The notes beneath the pieces are model-generated. The model worked only from the letters and a program-made list of their open reading frames with translations, was not told where the DNA came from and ran no database searches. A stretch of 64,000 nt of DNA, taken from Paracoccus sp. MBLB3053. GTDB lineage: Bacteria > Pseudomonadota > Alphaproteobacteria > Rhodobacterales > Rhodobacteraceae. The stretch spans positions 186,001 to 250,000 of the forward strand of contig NZ_JAVQLW010000003.1 in NCBI RefSeq assembly GCF_031822435.1. Direction: 5' to 3'. Both the position numbers and the translations under genes were made by a program. This document shows, in pieces, positions 17,074 through 26,168 of this stretch. Each line of letters opens with the position of its first letter. Position 1 is the first letter of the stretch.

Positions 17074-17790
17074 TCATGCTGGCCCGGTCCCGACCGTCAC
17101 CGGGACCGAAAGCTGGTAGCCACCGTTCCGGACCGTTCGAAAGATCGCCTCCGTGTTCTTTTCGGCGAGCTTGCGGCGCAGGCGGCTCATGAGCACGTCG
17201 ATCGAGCGGTCCAGCGGATCCCGGTCACGCCCTTGGGTCAGGTCCAGCAGCTGGTCTCGCGACAGCAGACGCCCCGGACGTTCCAGAAAGACATGAAGCA
17301 GGTCGAATTCGGCCCCCGTCAGATCGATCTCGGTGCCGTCAAAGGCCAGCACCCGTCGCTGACCCGGATCGACCTCGAAACCGGCAAAGCCATAGATGCG
17401 TGCCTCGGGGGCTGGCATTTCGTCGGACCCGGCCCGGCGGAGCACGGCCTTGATCCGTGCGACAAGTTCGCGGGGGTTGAAGGGCTTGCCCAGATAGTCA
17501 TCTGCGCCAAGCTCAAGGCCGACGATGCGATCGACGTCTTCCTTCAGTGCTGTCAGAAGGATGATCCGCAAGTCGGGGCGGTGCTCGTGCAGGCTGCGGC
17601 AGATGTCGAGCCCCGACCCATCGGGCAGCATCACGTCGAGCACGATCAGGTCAGGACGCGAATCCGCGACACGCGCCTCGCATTCGCGCCGGTCCGCAGC
17701 CATGGATACGCGAAAGCCCTGACCCTCAAGATAGCGGCGCAAAAGATTTCGGATCTCGGGGTCGTCATCGACGATCAGGATGTGCTTCAT
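17074..17790 (-). CDS. OmpR-family response regulator
   Basis: 238 residues: receiver domain with DDD at 8-10, Asp52 in LIVLDVMLPDG and Lys102 in YLGKPF, then a winged-helix DNA-binding domain (FDLLHVFLERPGRLLSRDQL; DVLMSRLRRKLAE; IRTVRNGGYQLSVPV). The open frame starts two codons earlier at 17796, but AGGA is spaced correctly only for the ATG at 17790. It is cognate to the kinase directly downstream. It probably acts on its own operon and perhaps on the divergent gene at 18041; I could not identify a clear repeat to support this. Confidence 0.94.
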   Translation of the reverse strand: MKHILIVDDDPEIRNLLRRYLEGQGFRVSMAADRRECEARVADSRPDLIVLDVMLPDGSGLDICRSLHEHRPDLRIILLTALKEDVDRIVGLELGADDYLGKPFNPRELVARIKAVLRRAGSDEMPAPEARIYGFAGFEVDPGQRRVLAFDGTEIDLTGAEFDLLHVFLERPGRLLSRDQLLDLTQGRDRDPLDRSIDVLMSRLRRKLAEKNTEAIFRTVRNGGYQLSVPVTVGTGPA

Positions 17791-18040
17791 CGTCATGTCC
17801 TATGCATCTGGCCCTGTTCTAGCGTTTTTCCGCCCATCGCGCCTTGGCATTTTTGTGACGAAGCATTTCCGGGTTCGGGCCGGAAACAACGGGTTACAAT
17901 TCAGTGGGCGGCAGACACAATTCGTCACTTCCCGGACCTCGTCCCGACATGGCCACAAGCTTTAGTGCTGGCGGTGATCCGACCGGCCTGCCTTTGTTTG
18001 CCGGTCGTGATCTTCGAGCAGAAAAACAAGGATTGATGCA

Positions 18041-18487
18041 ATGCGTCGCTTTCTGATGATGACCGCAATCGCGGCGACCACTCTGGGTTCGGCTCAACTC
18101 GCCCAGGCCGAAGCCCGTCCCGACGGACCGCCGCCGGTCTGCCGACAGGACCAGAAGGACTGTCCCAAGCCGCAGAAGGCTGAGCAGAAGAAACATCGCG
18201 ATGACCGGGCAGGGCGTCCGGGCGACGATCGCCGTGGACCGCCCCCCGAAATGCGCGCCGGCCGTCAGGAACCGCGCCGCGATGACCAGCCCGGCATGGC
18301 ACCGAGGCATTTGCGGGTCGGCGATAATGGTGCCGCAGGAACACCGTTCAAGCCGGGCAAGGACATGCGTCTCAAGGAAGCGCCGCGCGGCAAGGAATAC
18401 CGGGTGATCGACGACCGCCTGGTGCTCGTGAACAAGAAGGACCACAAGATCGTCGAGGTCCTGGGACTTGCTCCGCGCCTGCGTTGA
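18041..18487 (+). CDS. RcnB-like secreted protein
   Basis: 148 residues with a signal peptide (cleavage after AQLAQA near residue 23), a charged Arg/Pro/Asp-rich middle of low complexity, and a C-terminal segment EYRVIDDRLVLVNKKDHKIV that resembles the RcnB/YjeF-like periplasmic domain seen in many small alphaproteobacterial proteins. RcnB of E. coli takes part in nickel/cobalt homeostasis, but distant members have no proven role. Two cysteines (CRQDQKDC) stand near the mature N terminus. It is divergent from the two-component pair and followed by a terminator, so it is a single-gene unit. Confidence 0.7.
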   Translation: MRRFLMMTAIAATTLGSAQLAQAEARPDGPPPVCRQDQKDCPKPQKAEQKKHRDDRAGRPGDDRRGPPPEMRAGRQEPRRDDQPGMAPRHLRVGDNGAAGTPFKPGKDMRLKEAPRGKEYRVIDDRLVLVNKKDHKIVEVLGLAPRLR

Positions 18488-18511
18488 TCTGCGGGTGAGA
18501 CGAGACAAAGG

Positions 18512-18536
18512 CGGCGGCCGGTAATACCGGCCGCCG
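18512..18536. terminator. Bidirectional terminator
   Basis: Eleven-base-pair stem (18512-18522 with 18526-18536) with a 3-base loop, flanked by AAA and TTT. It sits between the convergent RcnB-like gene and macB and can serve both strands. Confidence 0.85.
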
Positions 18537-18544
18537 TTTGTCGC

Positions 18545-20476
18545 TCAGGCGGCGAGTGCCGCCACGGGATGCAGCCGAGAAGCATTTGCGGCCGGCAGAT
18601 AGCCGAAGATCAGGCCGATGCCACAGCTGCTGGCCATGGCTGCGGCGATCGAAAAGGGTGAATAGATCGGCTGGAAGCTGCTGCCGAAATGTTCGAAGGC
18701 AAATCCAAATCCCAGCGCGGCCGTTACCCCTGCGGTGCCGCCGATCAGGCAGACCAGAACCGCCTCGATCAGGAATTGCGCGCGAATATCGGACCTGCGC
18801 GCGCCGACCGCCATGCGAAGGCCGATCTCGCCGATCCGTTCCGTGACCGAAACGAGCATGATGTTCATGACGCCGATTCCGCCCACGAGAAGCGAGATCA
18901 CGGCGATGGCCGCGATGAGGATCGTCATTGTCCGGGTCGTGCTGGTGATGGTCGAGCGGATCTCGTCATTGTTGATGATGAAGAAGTCCTTGCTGCCATG
19001 GCGTTGGGTCAGGAAGTCTGTCACCGACTGCTGGGCAATGCTCATTTCGACATCGTCCGCCACACGCAATGTCAGACTGCTGACGCTGGTTGATCCAAGA
19101 TAGCGCGCCTGAACCGTGCTATAGGGCGCATAGATCGTCAGGCTGGTGCTGCCGCCGGGGCCGCGTTGCTGAATGGCGGCCACGCCAATGACGCGCAAGG
19201 GGACCTTGCCCGCCATGAAGACCTGCCCCAGCGGGTTTCCATCCGGAAACAGATTTTTCCTGGTGTTCTCGTCGATGACCACATCCTGGGTCATTGCGGC
19301 CACGTCGGATGCGTCAAATGCGTGCCCCTGCGTCAGCGTGATGCCCGCGACGTCGAAATATTGTTCGCTGACCCCGCTGATCTGGGCAGTGGCTTCGGTC
19401 GCGCCATAGCGAAGGGTCTGCGCACTGCTGACCGAGGGACTGACCGAGGCGACATAGGACTGCCGGGCAAGCTGCGTTCCGTCCTCGAGCACAAGCGTCG
19501 TCACCCGACCCGAGCGAGTGTCACCGAAGCTTTGGCCCGGGTAGATCTGCAGCGTGTTTGTTCCGAGGCTTGAGATATTTTCCAGAACCTGCTGCCGCGA
19601 GCCTTCGCCAAGCGCCACCACGGACACGACCGACGCGATCCCGATGATGATCCCAAGCATGGTCAGAAAGCTGCGCAGTTTGTGGGCACGCATCGCCAGG
19701 ACCGCCATACGGAACGCCTCGGCCATCCGGCCAATTCCGGGGGCGGCGCCCGCTGCTTCCGTCCGGGGAACAGAGATGCCGGGCGCGTCGACCGACGTCG
19801 CGCTGTCCGATACGATCCGGCCATCGGCAATCTCGATCACCCGGCGCGCTAGTGCCGCGACGTTGGGATCATGGGTGACAAGGATCACCGTCCGCCCTTC
19901 GGCGTTCAGTTCTTCCAGGATCGTCAGGACCTCTTCGCCGCTGCGGCTGTCGAGCGCGCCGGTCGGTTCGTCCGCGAGAATGACCCGAGCATCGTTGACA
20001 AGGGCGCGGGCGATCGAGACGCGTTGCTGCTGGCCGCCGGAGAGCTGCCCCGGGCGGTGGTCCAGCCGGCCTCCCATTCCGAGCCGACCCAGAAGGGCGG
20101 CCGCCTTGTCGCGGCGGGAGGTGGCGTTCAGCCCACGGTAGATCGCGGGTACCTCGACATTGCCCAGTGCCGTCATCTCGGCAAGCAGATGATAGCGTTG
20201 AAAGACGAAGCCGAAGAACTCGCGTCTCAGCCTTGCCAGATCGGCGCTGCCGCGTTCTGCGACCTCGCGACCATCAAGCAGGTAGCTGCCCGAACTCGGA
20301 CGATCGAGACAGCCCAGAATGTTCATCAGCGTCGATTTGCCCGATCCCGACGCGCCAATGATCGCCACGAACTCGCCTTGGCCAATCCTGAGGTCGATAT
20401 CGTCGAGGACCTTGAGTTCTCCCTCTCCCGAAGGATAGCTGCGGCTGATCGAGGAAAGATGGATCAGGGAACTCAT
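18545..20476 (-). CDS. macB: MacB-type ABC exporter, fused ATPase-permease
   Basis: 643 residues. The N-terminal ATPase has Walker A GASGSGKST (41-49), signature LSGGQQQR (about 145-152) and Walker B VILADEPTG. The permease part has one span at about 267-287, a long periplasmic MacB domain, then three spans near the C terminus (ILIAAIAVISLLVGGIGVMN onward). MacB works as a dimer that drives extrusion of periplasmic substrates such as macrolides, peptides or siderophores through MacA and an outer-membrane channel. The adaptor gene lies 3 bases upstream in the same operon; no TolC-like gene is in the window. The substrate is unknown. Confidence 0.94.
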   Translation of the reverse strand: MSSLIHLSSISRSYPSGEGELKVLDDIDLRIGQGEFVAIIGASGSGKSTLMNILGCLDRPSSGSYLLDGREVAERGSADLARLRREFFGFVFQRYHLLAEMTALGNVEVPAIYRGLNATSRRDKAAALLGRLGMGGRLDHRPGQLSGGQQQRVSIARALVNDARVILADEPTGALDSRSGEEVLTILEELNAEGRTVILVTHDPNVAALARRVIEIADGRIVSDSATSVDAPGISVPRTEAAGAAPGIGRMAEAFRMAVLAMRAHKLRSFLTMLGIIIGIASVVSVVALGEGSRQQVLENISSLGTNTLQIYPGQSFGDTRSGRVTTLVLEDGTQLARQSYVASVSPSVSSAQTLRYGATEATAQISGVSEQYFDVAGITLTQGHAFDASDVAAMTQDVVIDENTRKNLFPDGNPLGQVFMAGKVPLRVIGVAAIQQRGPGGSTSLTIYAPYSTVQARYLGSTSVSSLTLRVADDVEMSIAQQSVTDFLTQRHGSKDFFIINNDEIRSTITSTTRTMTILIAAIAVISLLVGGIGVMNIMLVSVTERIGEIGLRMAVGARRSDIRAQFLIEAVLVCLIGGTAGVTAALGFGFAFEHFGSSFQPIYSPFSIAAAMASSCGIGLIFGYLPAANASRLHPVAALAA

Positions 20477-20479
20477 CTC

Positions 20480-21688
20480 CTAGCCTCCCATCGGTGGCGG
20501 GCCCATCATCCCGCCCGTCATGCCCGTTTGCGGACCCGAACCTGTTGCCTCGCCCGTGATGACCATTTCGCCCTCGGACAGACCGTCGAGCACCTCTGCA
20601 ACAACCTTGTCGTTCAGCCCGATGCTGACCTGCCGGGGGTGCACGGTTCCGTCGCTCTGCCAGATCCGCAATGTGTATTTGCCATTTTCATCCTGTCGTC
20701 CGAGTGCGGCCGAGGGGATCGTCAGAACGTCGTTGGATTGTCCCAGGATGATACTCACCTGTGCCGTCATATAGGTGCGCAGATGGCCGTCAGAATTCTC
20801 GACGGGGATGATGCCGATGTAATAGACGGCTTCGCTGCTGCTGTCCGAGGTACTGTCCGGATCGATGGCGATGTCATTGACGATGGCCTGCGGGGCAGGT
20901 GCGATTTCTTTCAGGGTGGAATCGTAGCTCCGGCCAATATCGCCCAGCAGGTTGAAGCGCACCTTCTGACCCGGCGAAAGGCGAATGATATCTGCTTCGG
21001 AAATCTCGGCATGGACGTTCATCCGGTCGAGCTGGCCAAGCACGACGATGGTCGGTGAAGATTGAACCGCGTTTACCGTCTGTCCCGCCTGGTTGACGAT
21101 GGCCAGAACGGTGCCGTCGCTGGGGGCAGTGATACGGGTATAGTCAAGGTTCGCCTGTGCCGACTCGATGGCGACCTGGGCACCTGCGATCTGGGCATCC
21201 AGTGCAGCAACCTGGGCTACTGCCACGGCGACGGCCTCTTCGGCGCTGTCATAGTCGCTATGCGGGGTGCTGTCGCTTTTCAACAGCCTCTGCTGGCGCG
21301 CCAGGGTCTTTTGCGCCAATGCCAGAACAGCCTCTTGCTGTGCCCTCTGGGCCTTGTAATTTGCAAGAGTCGCCTTTGCAATCCGCAGGGCGTTTTCCTG
21401 TGTCACCGAGTCGATCTCGGCGATCAGGTCTCCCTCCTTCACTTCCTGACCCAGACTGACGGCAAGCAAGGTGATGCGACCAGACACCTGTGCTCCGACC
21501 GCCACCAGCCTTTCTGGCTTCAACTGCCCCTCGGCCATCACCGTCACCTCGACATTGCCGCGCACGACGGGTGCAGTCATGTAGCTGGGTGTCGCCGCAT
21601 TGCCAGGCCCAAAACCAGCAAGGCGGAACACCAGGCCGCCGAGAACCAGGGCCGCGACGACCAGCAGAAGTGTCGCGGATTTGCGCAT
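20480..21688 (-). CDS. macA: MacA-type periplasmic adaptor
   Basis: 402 residues. N-terminal membrane anchor (about 6-26), lipoyl-type half motifs (VTVMAEGQLKPERLVAVGAQ, VKEGDLIAEIDS), a long alpha-hairpin rich in Ala/Gln (about 115-190), a second lipoyl half (TRITAPSDGTVLAIVNQAGQ) and beta-barrel plus proximal domains. This is the HlyD/MacA layout. The C terminus ends in a Gly/Met/Pro-rich tail (TGMTGGMMGPPPMGG), a common low-complexity end in this subfamily. It is the first gene of the macA-macB operon; a long inverted repeat about 120 bases upstream may be its operator. Confidence 0.93.
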   Translation of the reverse strand: MRKSATLLLVVAALVLGGLVFRLAGFGPGNAATPSYMTAPVVRGNVEVTVMAEGQLKPERLVAVGAQVSGRITLLAVSLGQEVKEGDLIAEIDSVTQENALRIAKATLANYKAQRAQQEAVLALAQKTLARQQRLLKSDSTPHSDYDSAEEAVAVAVAQVAALDAQIAGAQVAIESAQANLDYTRITAPSDGTVLAIVNQAGQTVNAVQSSPTIVVLGQLDRMNVHAEISEADIIRLSPGQKVRFNLLGDIGRSYDSTLKEIAPAPQAIVNDIAIDPDSTSDSSSEAVYYIGIIPVENSDGHLRTYMTAQVSIILGQSNDVLTIPSAALGRQDENGKYTLRIWQSDGTVHPRQVSIGLNDKVVAEVLDGLSEGEMVITGEATGSGPQTGMTGGMMGPPPMGG

Positions 21689-22020
21689 CTCTCAGTTCCT
21701 TGTCTAGGTGTCTTCGCGGGCGCGGCAGCGCCCGTCACGTCCGACAAATAGGATTGCGGGGTTTCAAGGCTAGATCCGGCGGGTGAGTAAATGTTTCCTC
21801 CCGCCCCGTTTTGTAAGGAAGTGTTGCTGGTTCCTCCGGGGCAATAATTCCTTACAAATCTCAGCCTGCGCCGGGCTTCGCTACGAAGGGGGTCGACAGC
21901 CAGAATGGCGGTGGTATCGCCGGGACGGAACCTGACGTTCTGCCAGAAGCGACAGTTTGCGGGCAAAATACCGCCAGGTTGTGATACAATCGCCAGGTAT
22001 CCTGATCAGGAGGTTTCGCC
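21689..22020. other. Divergent spacer macA / P450
   Basis: Gene-free stretch of 332 bases between leftward macA and the rightward P450 gene. Apart from the inverted repeat at 21810-21858 and the CAGGAGG ribosome site directly before the P450 start, I see no further structure or coding frame. Confidence 0.6.
21810..21858. repeat. Inverted repeat, candidate operator
   Basis: TTTGTAAGGAA (21810-21820) and its exact complement TTCCTTACAAA (21848-21858) are separated by 27 bases, so the dyads are 38 bp apart. It lies in the divergent macA/P450 spacer and could bind a regulator that shuts one or both promoters. Confidence 0.5.
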
Positions 22021-23229
22021 ATGGCGCTCACGATCGGAGAGGATGGCATCCCGATCTGTCCGGCCGAGGAACTCGCTCAAGCTCCATTGACGAAGATCGA
22101 TGACCTGCGACGGATATCTCCAGTCGTGCGGACCGACGCGAACCGGGTGATGGCGCTGCGCGCCGACGACGTGGCCCGCCTTTCCCACGATCCGCAATTG
22201 CCGCAGTTGCCGGGGGCTCACTTCGCGAAAGCTCTGGGCATTCCAGAAGGTCGATGCCGCGCATTCCTCGAAAATTTCATGCTCATGTCGAATGGCGCGG
22301 ATCACCATCACAAGCGAGGGGCATTTGCCAAGACCTTCTCGCATCCGGCCATTCGGGCCAAGCGGGGCCTTGTCAGGGTGGTGGCACGCCAGATCGTCGC
22401 CGATCTTCCGCGGGGCGAGCCCTTCGATTTCTTGGCGCTTTGCGCATCGCGTTTGCCCGCCGAGGTGATCGCCAAGATGCTGGGTCTTCCCGTCCAAAGC
22501 AGTTCATGGTTCGCAGGACAGGTCTATTCATTTAGTCGCTGCCTGATGGTGCCATATGCGATTGATCGTCATGACGAGATCGAGGGCTCAGCAGAGGCTC
22601 TCTACAGATTTGTCAGCGCTGAGCTTGATGACCGCCGCGAAAAGGCGCGCGACGATCTGTTGTCTTCGCTGGTGCAGGACGAAACCGCACGCGCGCTGGA
22701 ATCCGAGGATCTGATCTACCAGGTCATGGGGATCATCCTTGCGGGAAGCGACACCACCCGGTCCGGCTTCAACCTTCTGGTGGGCAGACTGCTTGCCGAC
22801 CGAACTCTGTGGGAAGCGGTGGGCGAAGATCGCGCGTTGATACCAGCCGCGATAGACGAAGCGCTGCGGATCGAGCCTCCGGTCGGGTCATTGCCCCGCT
22901 TAGTGACCGCGCCCGTCGCTCTCGATAGCCATTTGGTGGCCCCGGGGCAATTGCTTGCACTGTCGACGCTTTCGGCCATGCGTGACGAAGCGCGCCTTGA
23001 TGCGGCCCAATGCTTCAACCTGCAGCGGACAGATCACATTCGCCCGCATCTCGTCTTTGGTGGCGGCCCGCACCGGTGTCTCGGAGAGATGCTTGCACGG
23101 ATCGAACTTGAGGAAGGGCTTGCGGCCTTGCTGGACGACGCATCAGGCATCGAGCTGATCGAAGCGCCCCGGATGATGGGGATCAGTGGAATCCGCCGCT
23201 CGACGCCGCTGATTGCCCGCATTTCCTGA
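22021..23229 (+). CDS. Cytochrome P450
   Basis: 402 residues, typical of soluble bacterial class I P450s. The I-helix oxygen-activation motif AGSDTT is at 241-246, the K-helix E280-x-x-R283 in DEALRIEPP, and the haem loop FGGGPHRCLGE puts the thiolate ligand at Cys353. No membrane anchor is seen. A strong ribosome site (CAGGAGG) precedes the ATG. Neither ferredoxin nor ferredoxin reductase is encoded nearby, so it relies on redox partners elsewhere. It is flanked by macAB and the ABC importer operon but appears to be transcribed alone. The substrate cannot be deduced; RTDANRVMAL near the N terminus is of a type seen in many Rhodobacterales P450s. Confidence 0.95.
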   Translation: MALTIGEDGIPICPAEELAQAPLTKIDDLRRISPVVRTDANRVMALRADDVARLSHDPQLPQLPGAHFAKALGIPEGRCRAFLENFMLMSNGADHHHKRGAFAKTFSHPAIRAKRGLVRVVARQIVADLPRGEPFDFLALCASRLPAEVIAKMLGLPVQSSSWFAGQVYSFSRCLMVPYAIDRHDEIEGSAEALYRFVSAELDDRREKARDDLLSSLVQDETARALESEDLIYQVMGIILAGSDTTRSGFNLLVGRLLADRTLWEAVGEDRALIPAAIDEALRIEPPVGSLPRLVTAPVALDSHLVAPGQLLALSTLSAMRDEARLDAAQCFNLQRTDHIRPHLVFGGGPHRCLGEMLARIELEEGLAALLDDASGIELIEAPRMMGISGIRRSTPLIARIS

Positions 23230-23252
23230 TCCGGGGCGGGATTGGGATCAGG
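23225..23252 (+). terminator. Hairpin at the P450 3' end
   Basis: CCTGATCC (23225-23232, overlapping the stop codon) pairs with GGATCAGG (23245-23252). No T tract follows, so it is at best a weak terminator. Confidence 0.35.
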
Positions 23253-23466
23253 ACTGGATCGCGCCGACGGGCAAAGGGGTTATGATCCGCATCCCGGCCA
23301 AGTGGGACCAGTCAGGCGGGCCTGCCCCAGTTTCTTGTCCCTTCGGACCGCGCATCGTTCAGATTTCACTTAAGCTTCATCGAACTCTCGCGTCCTTGCC
23401 ACAATCCGGGCGCAAATGCGTCGCGACTTTGACGCAAGTCGCGACAACAACGCGAGAGGGAAACAA

Positions 23467-25098
23467 ATGCTCATCAATCGTCGCCACACGCTTGGCCTGT
23501 TCGGTGCCGCCGCTGGCTCGCTGATCCTGCCGCGCGGCCTGCGTGCACAGGGCCAGCGCCGCGAGATCACCATCGCGGTGCAGAAGATTACCAACAACAA
23601 TACGCTCGATGTGTGGAACGAACAGTCGAACGTGGGCGAGCGCGTTTTCTTCCCGAACATGTGGGAAGGTTTGATCCTGCGCGACTGGATGGGCAATCAG
23701 GGCCCGATGCCGGGCCTTGCGACCGAATGGAAGCGCCTGGATGACAAGACGCTGGAACTGAAGCTGCGCCAGGGCGTGCGCTTTCATAACGGCGATGAGC
23801 TGACCGCCGAGGATGTCGTCTTTTCCTTCTCGGACGAGCGGCTCTTTGCCGGAACTGAGCCGGCTGGCGGCAAGACGATCTATGCCGAAAACTTCAAACC
23901 CCAATCGGCCAAGGAACTGCCTGCGAATATTCCTGGTATCGCACGTCGCATGTGGCCTGCGCTGCGCGGTGTCGAAGCCGTGGACAAATATACCGTCCGC
24001 TTCCACAACGCGACGCCCGACGTGACGCTGGAAGGCCGCCTTTATGCCCATGGGTCGCAGATTGCCAACAAGCGTGCCTGGGACGAGGCCGGCAGCTATG
24101 CCGAATGGGCCGCCAAGCCCGTCACCACCGGCCCCTACATGGTCGAGGAATTCCGCCCTGACGTTTCGTTGACGCTGGTGGCCTTCGACGATTACTGGGG
24201 CGGCCGTCCGCCGCTGCAGCGCATCCGCTTCGTCGAAGTTCCCGAGGTCGCAAGCCGTGTGAACGGCCTTCTGTCGGGCGAATATGATTTCGCCTGCGAC
24301 CTGCCGCCGGACCAGATCTCGACCGTCACCGCCGCGCCGGGGCTCGAGGTGCAATCCTCGACCATCTGGAACCACCGCATCACGGTCTTCAACAAGCAGA
24401 ACGAGTTCCTGGCCGATCCGCTGGTGCGCCGAGCCTTCACCCATGCCATTGATCGCAAGGCAATCGTCGATGCGCTCTGGGGGGGACAGACGGTCATCCC
24501 GGCCGGGCTGCAATTCGAAAGCTTCAAGACCTCGGACATGTTCGTCGAAGGCTGGAGCGTGCCCGAATACAATCCCGATCTGGCTCGCGATCTGCTCAAG
24601 CAGGCCGGCTACAAGGGGGATGCGATCCCGTATCGCCTGCTCAACAACTACTATACCAACCAGACGCCCACGGCACAGATCCTTGTCGAAATGTGGAAGC
24701 AGGTCGGCCTGAACGTCGAAATCCAGATGAAAGAGAACTGGGCGCAGATCCACGATCCCGAAGGGGTCAAGGGCGTCCGCGACTGGTCGGCTTCGAACAC
24801 GATCAACGACCCGATCACGCCGCTCGTCGTGCAATTCGGCCCGAACGGCGAAGCCCAGCAGAAGCGCGACTTCTGGAACGACGAGGTGAACCAGCTGTCG
24901 TCGGTCATGGAAACCTCGACCAACCGCGCCGATCGCAAGAAGGCCATCACGCGGCTTCTTGAGATCACCGAACGCGAGGACCCGGCCTATACCGTGCTGC
25001 ATCAGAACGCGGTCTTCACCGGGATGAAATCCGACCTGAACTGGAAGGCCGCGCCGGCCTTCGCGATGGATTTCCGTTCTTCGAACTGGAACGTCTGA
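23467..25098 (+). CDS. ABC importer solute-binding protein, family 5
   Basis: 543 residues, the peptide/opine/nickel (SBP_bac_5) family. The N terminus MLINRRHTLGLFGAAAG has twin arginines followed by a hydrophobic stretch and a LRAQ cleavage site near residue 28, so export by Tat or Sec is possible. Family marks include LATEWKRLDDKTLELKLRQG, FHNGDELTAEDVVFSF and RRAFTHAIDRKAIVD. The frame is open from 23416, but GAGAGGG precedes the ATG at 23467. It heads an operon with two ATPases, two permeases, a glycerophosphodiesterase, a phosphatase and an epimerase. That company argues for a sugar- or glycerol-phosphodiester ligand rather than peptide, by inference. Confidence 0.93.
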   Translation: MLINRRHTLGLFGAAAGSLILPRGLRAQGQRREITIAVQKITNNNTLDVWNEQSNVGERVFFPNMWEGLILRDWMGNQGPMPGLATEWKRLDDKTLELKLRQGVRFHNGDELTAEDVVFSFSDERLFAGTEPAGGKTIYAENFKPQSAKELPANIPGIARRMWPALRGVEAVDKYTVRFHNATPDVTLEGRLYAHGSQIANKRAWDEAGSYAEWAAKPVTTGPYMVEEFRPDVSLTLVAFDDYWGGRPPLQRIRFVEVPEVASRVNGLLSGEYDFACDLPPDQISTVTAAPGLEVQSSTIWNHRITVFNKQNEFLADPLVRRAFTHAIDRKAIVDALWGGQTVIPAGLQFESFKTSDMFVEGWSVPEYNPDLARDLLKQAGYKGDAIPYRLLNNYYTNQTPTAQILVEMWKQVGLNVEIQMKENWAQIHDPEGVKGVRDWSASNTINDPITPLVVQFGPNGEAQQKRDFWNDEVNQLSSVMETSTNRADRKKAITRLLEITEREDPAYTVLHQNAVFTGMKSDLNWKAAPAFAMDFRSSNWNV

Positions 25099-25108
25099 TC
25101 CTTCTCGG

Positions 25109-25139
25109 GACAGGGCGGGTGCACGGCATCCGCCCTGTC
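25109..25139 (+). other. Intercistronic hairpin after binding-protein gene
   Basis: Perfect 10-bp stem (GACAGGGCGG at 25109-25118 with CCGCCCTGTC at 25130-25139), 11-base loop, followed by TTGATT. Such hairpins downstream of binding-protein genes protect the upstream message or cut down read-through, giving more binding protein than transporter. Confidence 0.65.
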
Positions 25140-25172
25140 TTGATTCCGACCAGCTAGACAGGAGGACGGCCG

Positions 25173-26168
25173 ATGTCGTTCGTCTCCATAAGCGATTTGC
25201 GTGTCGCCTTTGATGGGGTGCAGGTCCTGCACGGCATCGATCTTGAGATCGGCCGGGGCGAGGCGGTGGGCCTGGTCGGCGAAAGCGGCTGTGGCAAATC
25301 GGTGACATGGCTCGCGGCATTGGGGCTATTGCCGGGCAAGGCATCGGTTGAAGGCTCGGTCACGCTTGAAGGGCAGGAACTGATCGGCGCACCCCGCCGT
25401 GCGGTCGAGGCCGTCCGCGGCGCCCGTATCGCAATGATCTTCCAGGACCCGTCGTCTGCGCTGAACCCCGTTCAGCGGGTCGGCCGCCAGATCGGCGAAA
25501 GCCTAAGGCTGCATCGCGGATTGCGGGGGGCCGCGGCACGTGCCGAGGTGCTTCGGCTGATGGACATGGTGGGTATCCCCGACGCGAAAAGCCGCATTGA
25601 CCTGTACCCGCACGAATTCTCGGGTGGGCAATGCCAGCGGATCATGATCGCGATGGCGCTGGCAGGTGAGCCCGATCTTTTGATCGCGGATGAGCCGACC
25701 ACGGCGCTGGACGCGACGATCCAGGCCCAGATCCTTGACTTGTTGTCCGCGCTAAGGCGCCAGACCGGCATGGCACTGGTTTTCATCAGCCATGACCTTG
25801 GCGCCGTTTCGGCGGTCTGCGAGCGGGCAGCGGTCATGTATGCCGGTCGTATCGTCGAAACCCATGACATCGCTGGGCTGTTTCGCGATCCGGCCCATCC
25901 CTATACCCGTGGCCTGTTTCAGGCCATCCCGGATCTCGATGCAGGCCAGCATCGGTTGCAGCCGATCGAAGGAACCGTGCCCGATCCGCGCGCCTTGCCC
26001 CAGGGCTGCGCGTTTGCTCCGCGTTGCACGAGGTCGTCAGATATCTGCCACGCCTACCCCCCGGATCTCAAGGCCCAGCGAAACGGCGGCAGAGTCGCAT
26101 GCTTCCATCCCGTGACGGCCCCCGGTGCCGACAGCCTTCCTCAGATGCGACAGGAGATCTCGGCATGA
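25173..26168 (+). CDS. Peptide-type ABC importer ATPase, DppD-like
   Basis: 331 residues. Walker A GESGCGKSVT, Q-loop IFQDPSSALNPVQRVG, signature SGGQCQR and Walker B LLIADEPTTALD are all present; the C-terminal oligopeptide-transporter extension carries cysteines in GCAFAPRCTRSSDIC, where DppD/DppF proteins of some bacteria hold an Fe-S cluster. Two oddities are the serine after Walker A lysine (GKSVT rather than GKST) and a cysteine in the signature, both tolerated in this family. It overlaps the next ATPase gene by four bases. It powers import through the permease pair encoded downstream. Confidence 0.94.
   Translation: MSFVSISDLRVAFDGVQVLHGIDLEIGRGEAVGLVGESGCGKSVTWLAALGLLPGKASVEGSVTLEGQELIGAPRRAVEAVRGARIAMIFQDPSSALNPVQRVGRQIGESLRLHRGLRGAAARAEVLRLMDMVGIPDAKSRIDLYPHEFSGGQCQRIMIAMALAGEPDLLIADEPTTALDATIQAQILDLLSALRRQTGMALVFISHDLGAVSAVCERAAVMYAGRIVETHDIAGLFRDPAHPYTRGLFQAIPDLDAGQHRLQPIEGTVPDPRALPQGCAFAPRCTRSSDICHAYPPDLKAQRNGGRVACFHPVTAPGADSLPQMRQEISA

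Noticed and set aside
23377-25344. Very long open frame antisense to the family-5 binding-protein gene (655 codons)
   Set aside because: Antisense frames stay open in GC-rich genes; the plus-strand product is an unmistakable binding protein and the antisense product shows no domain.
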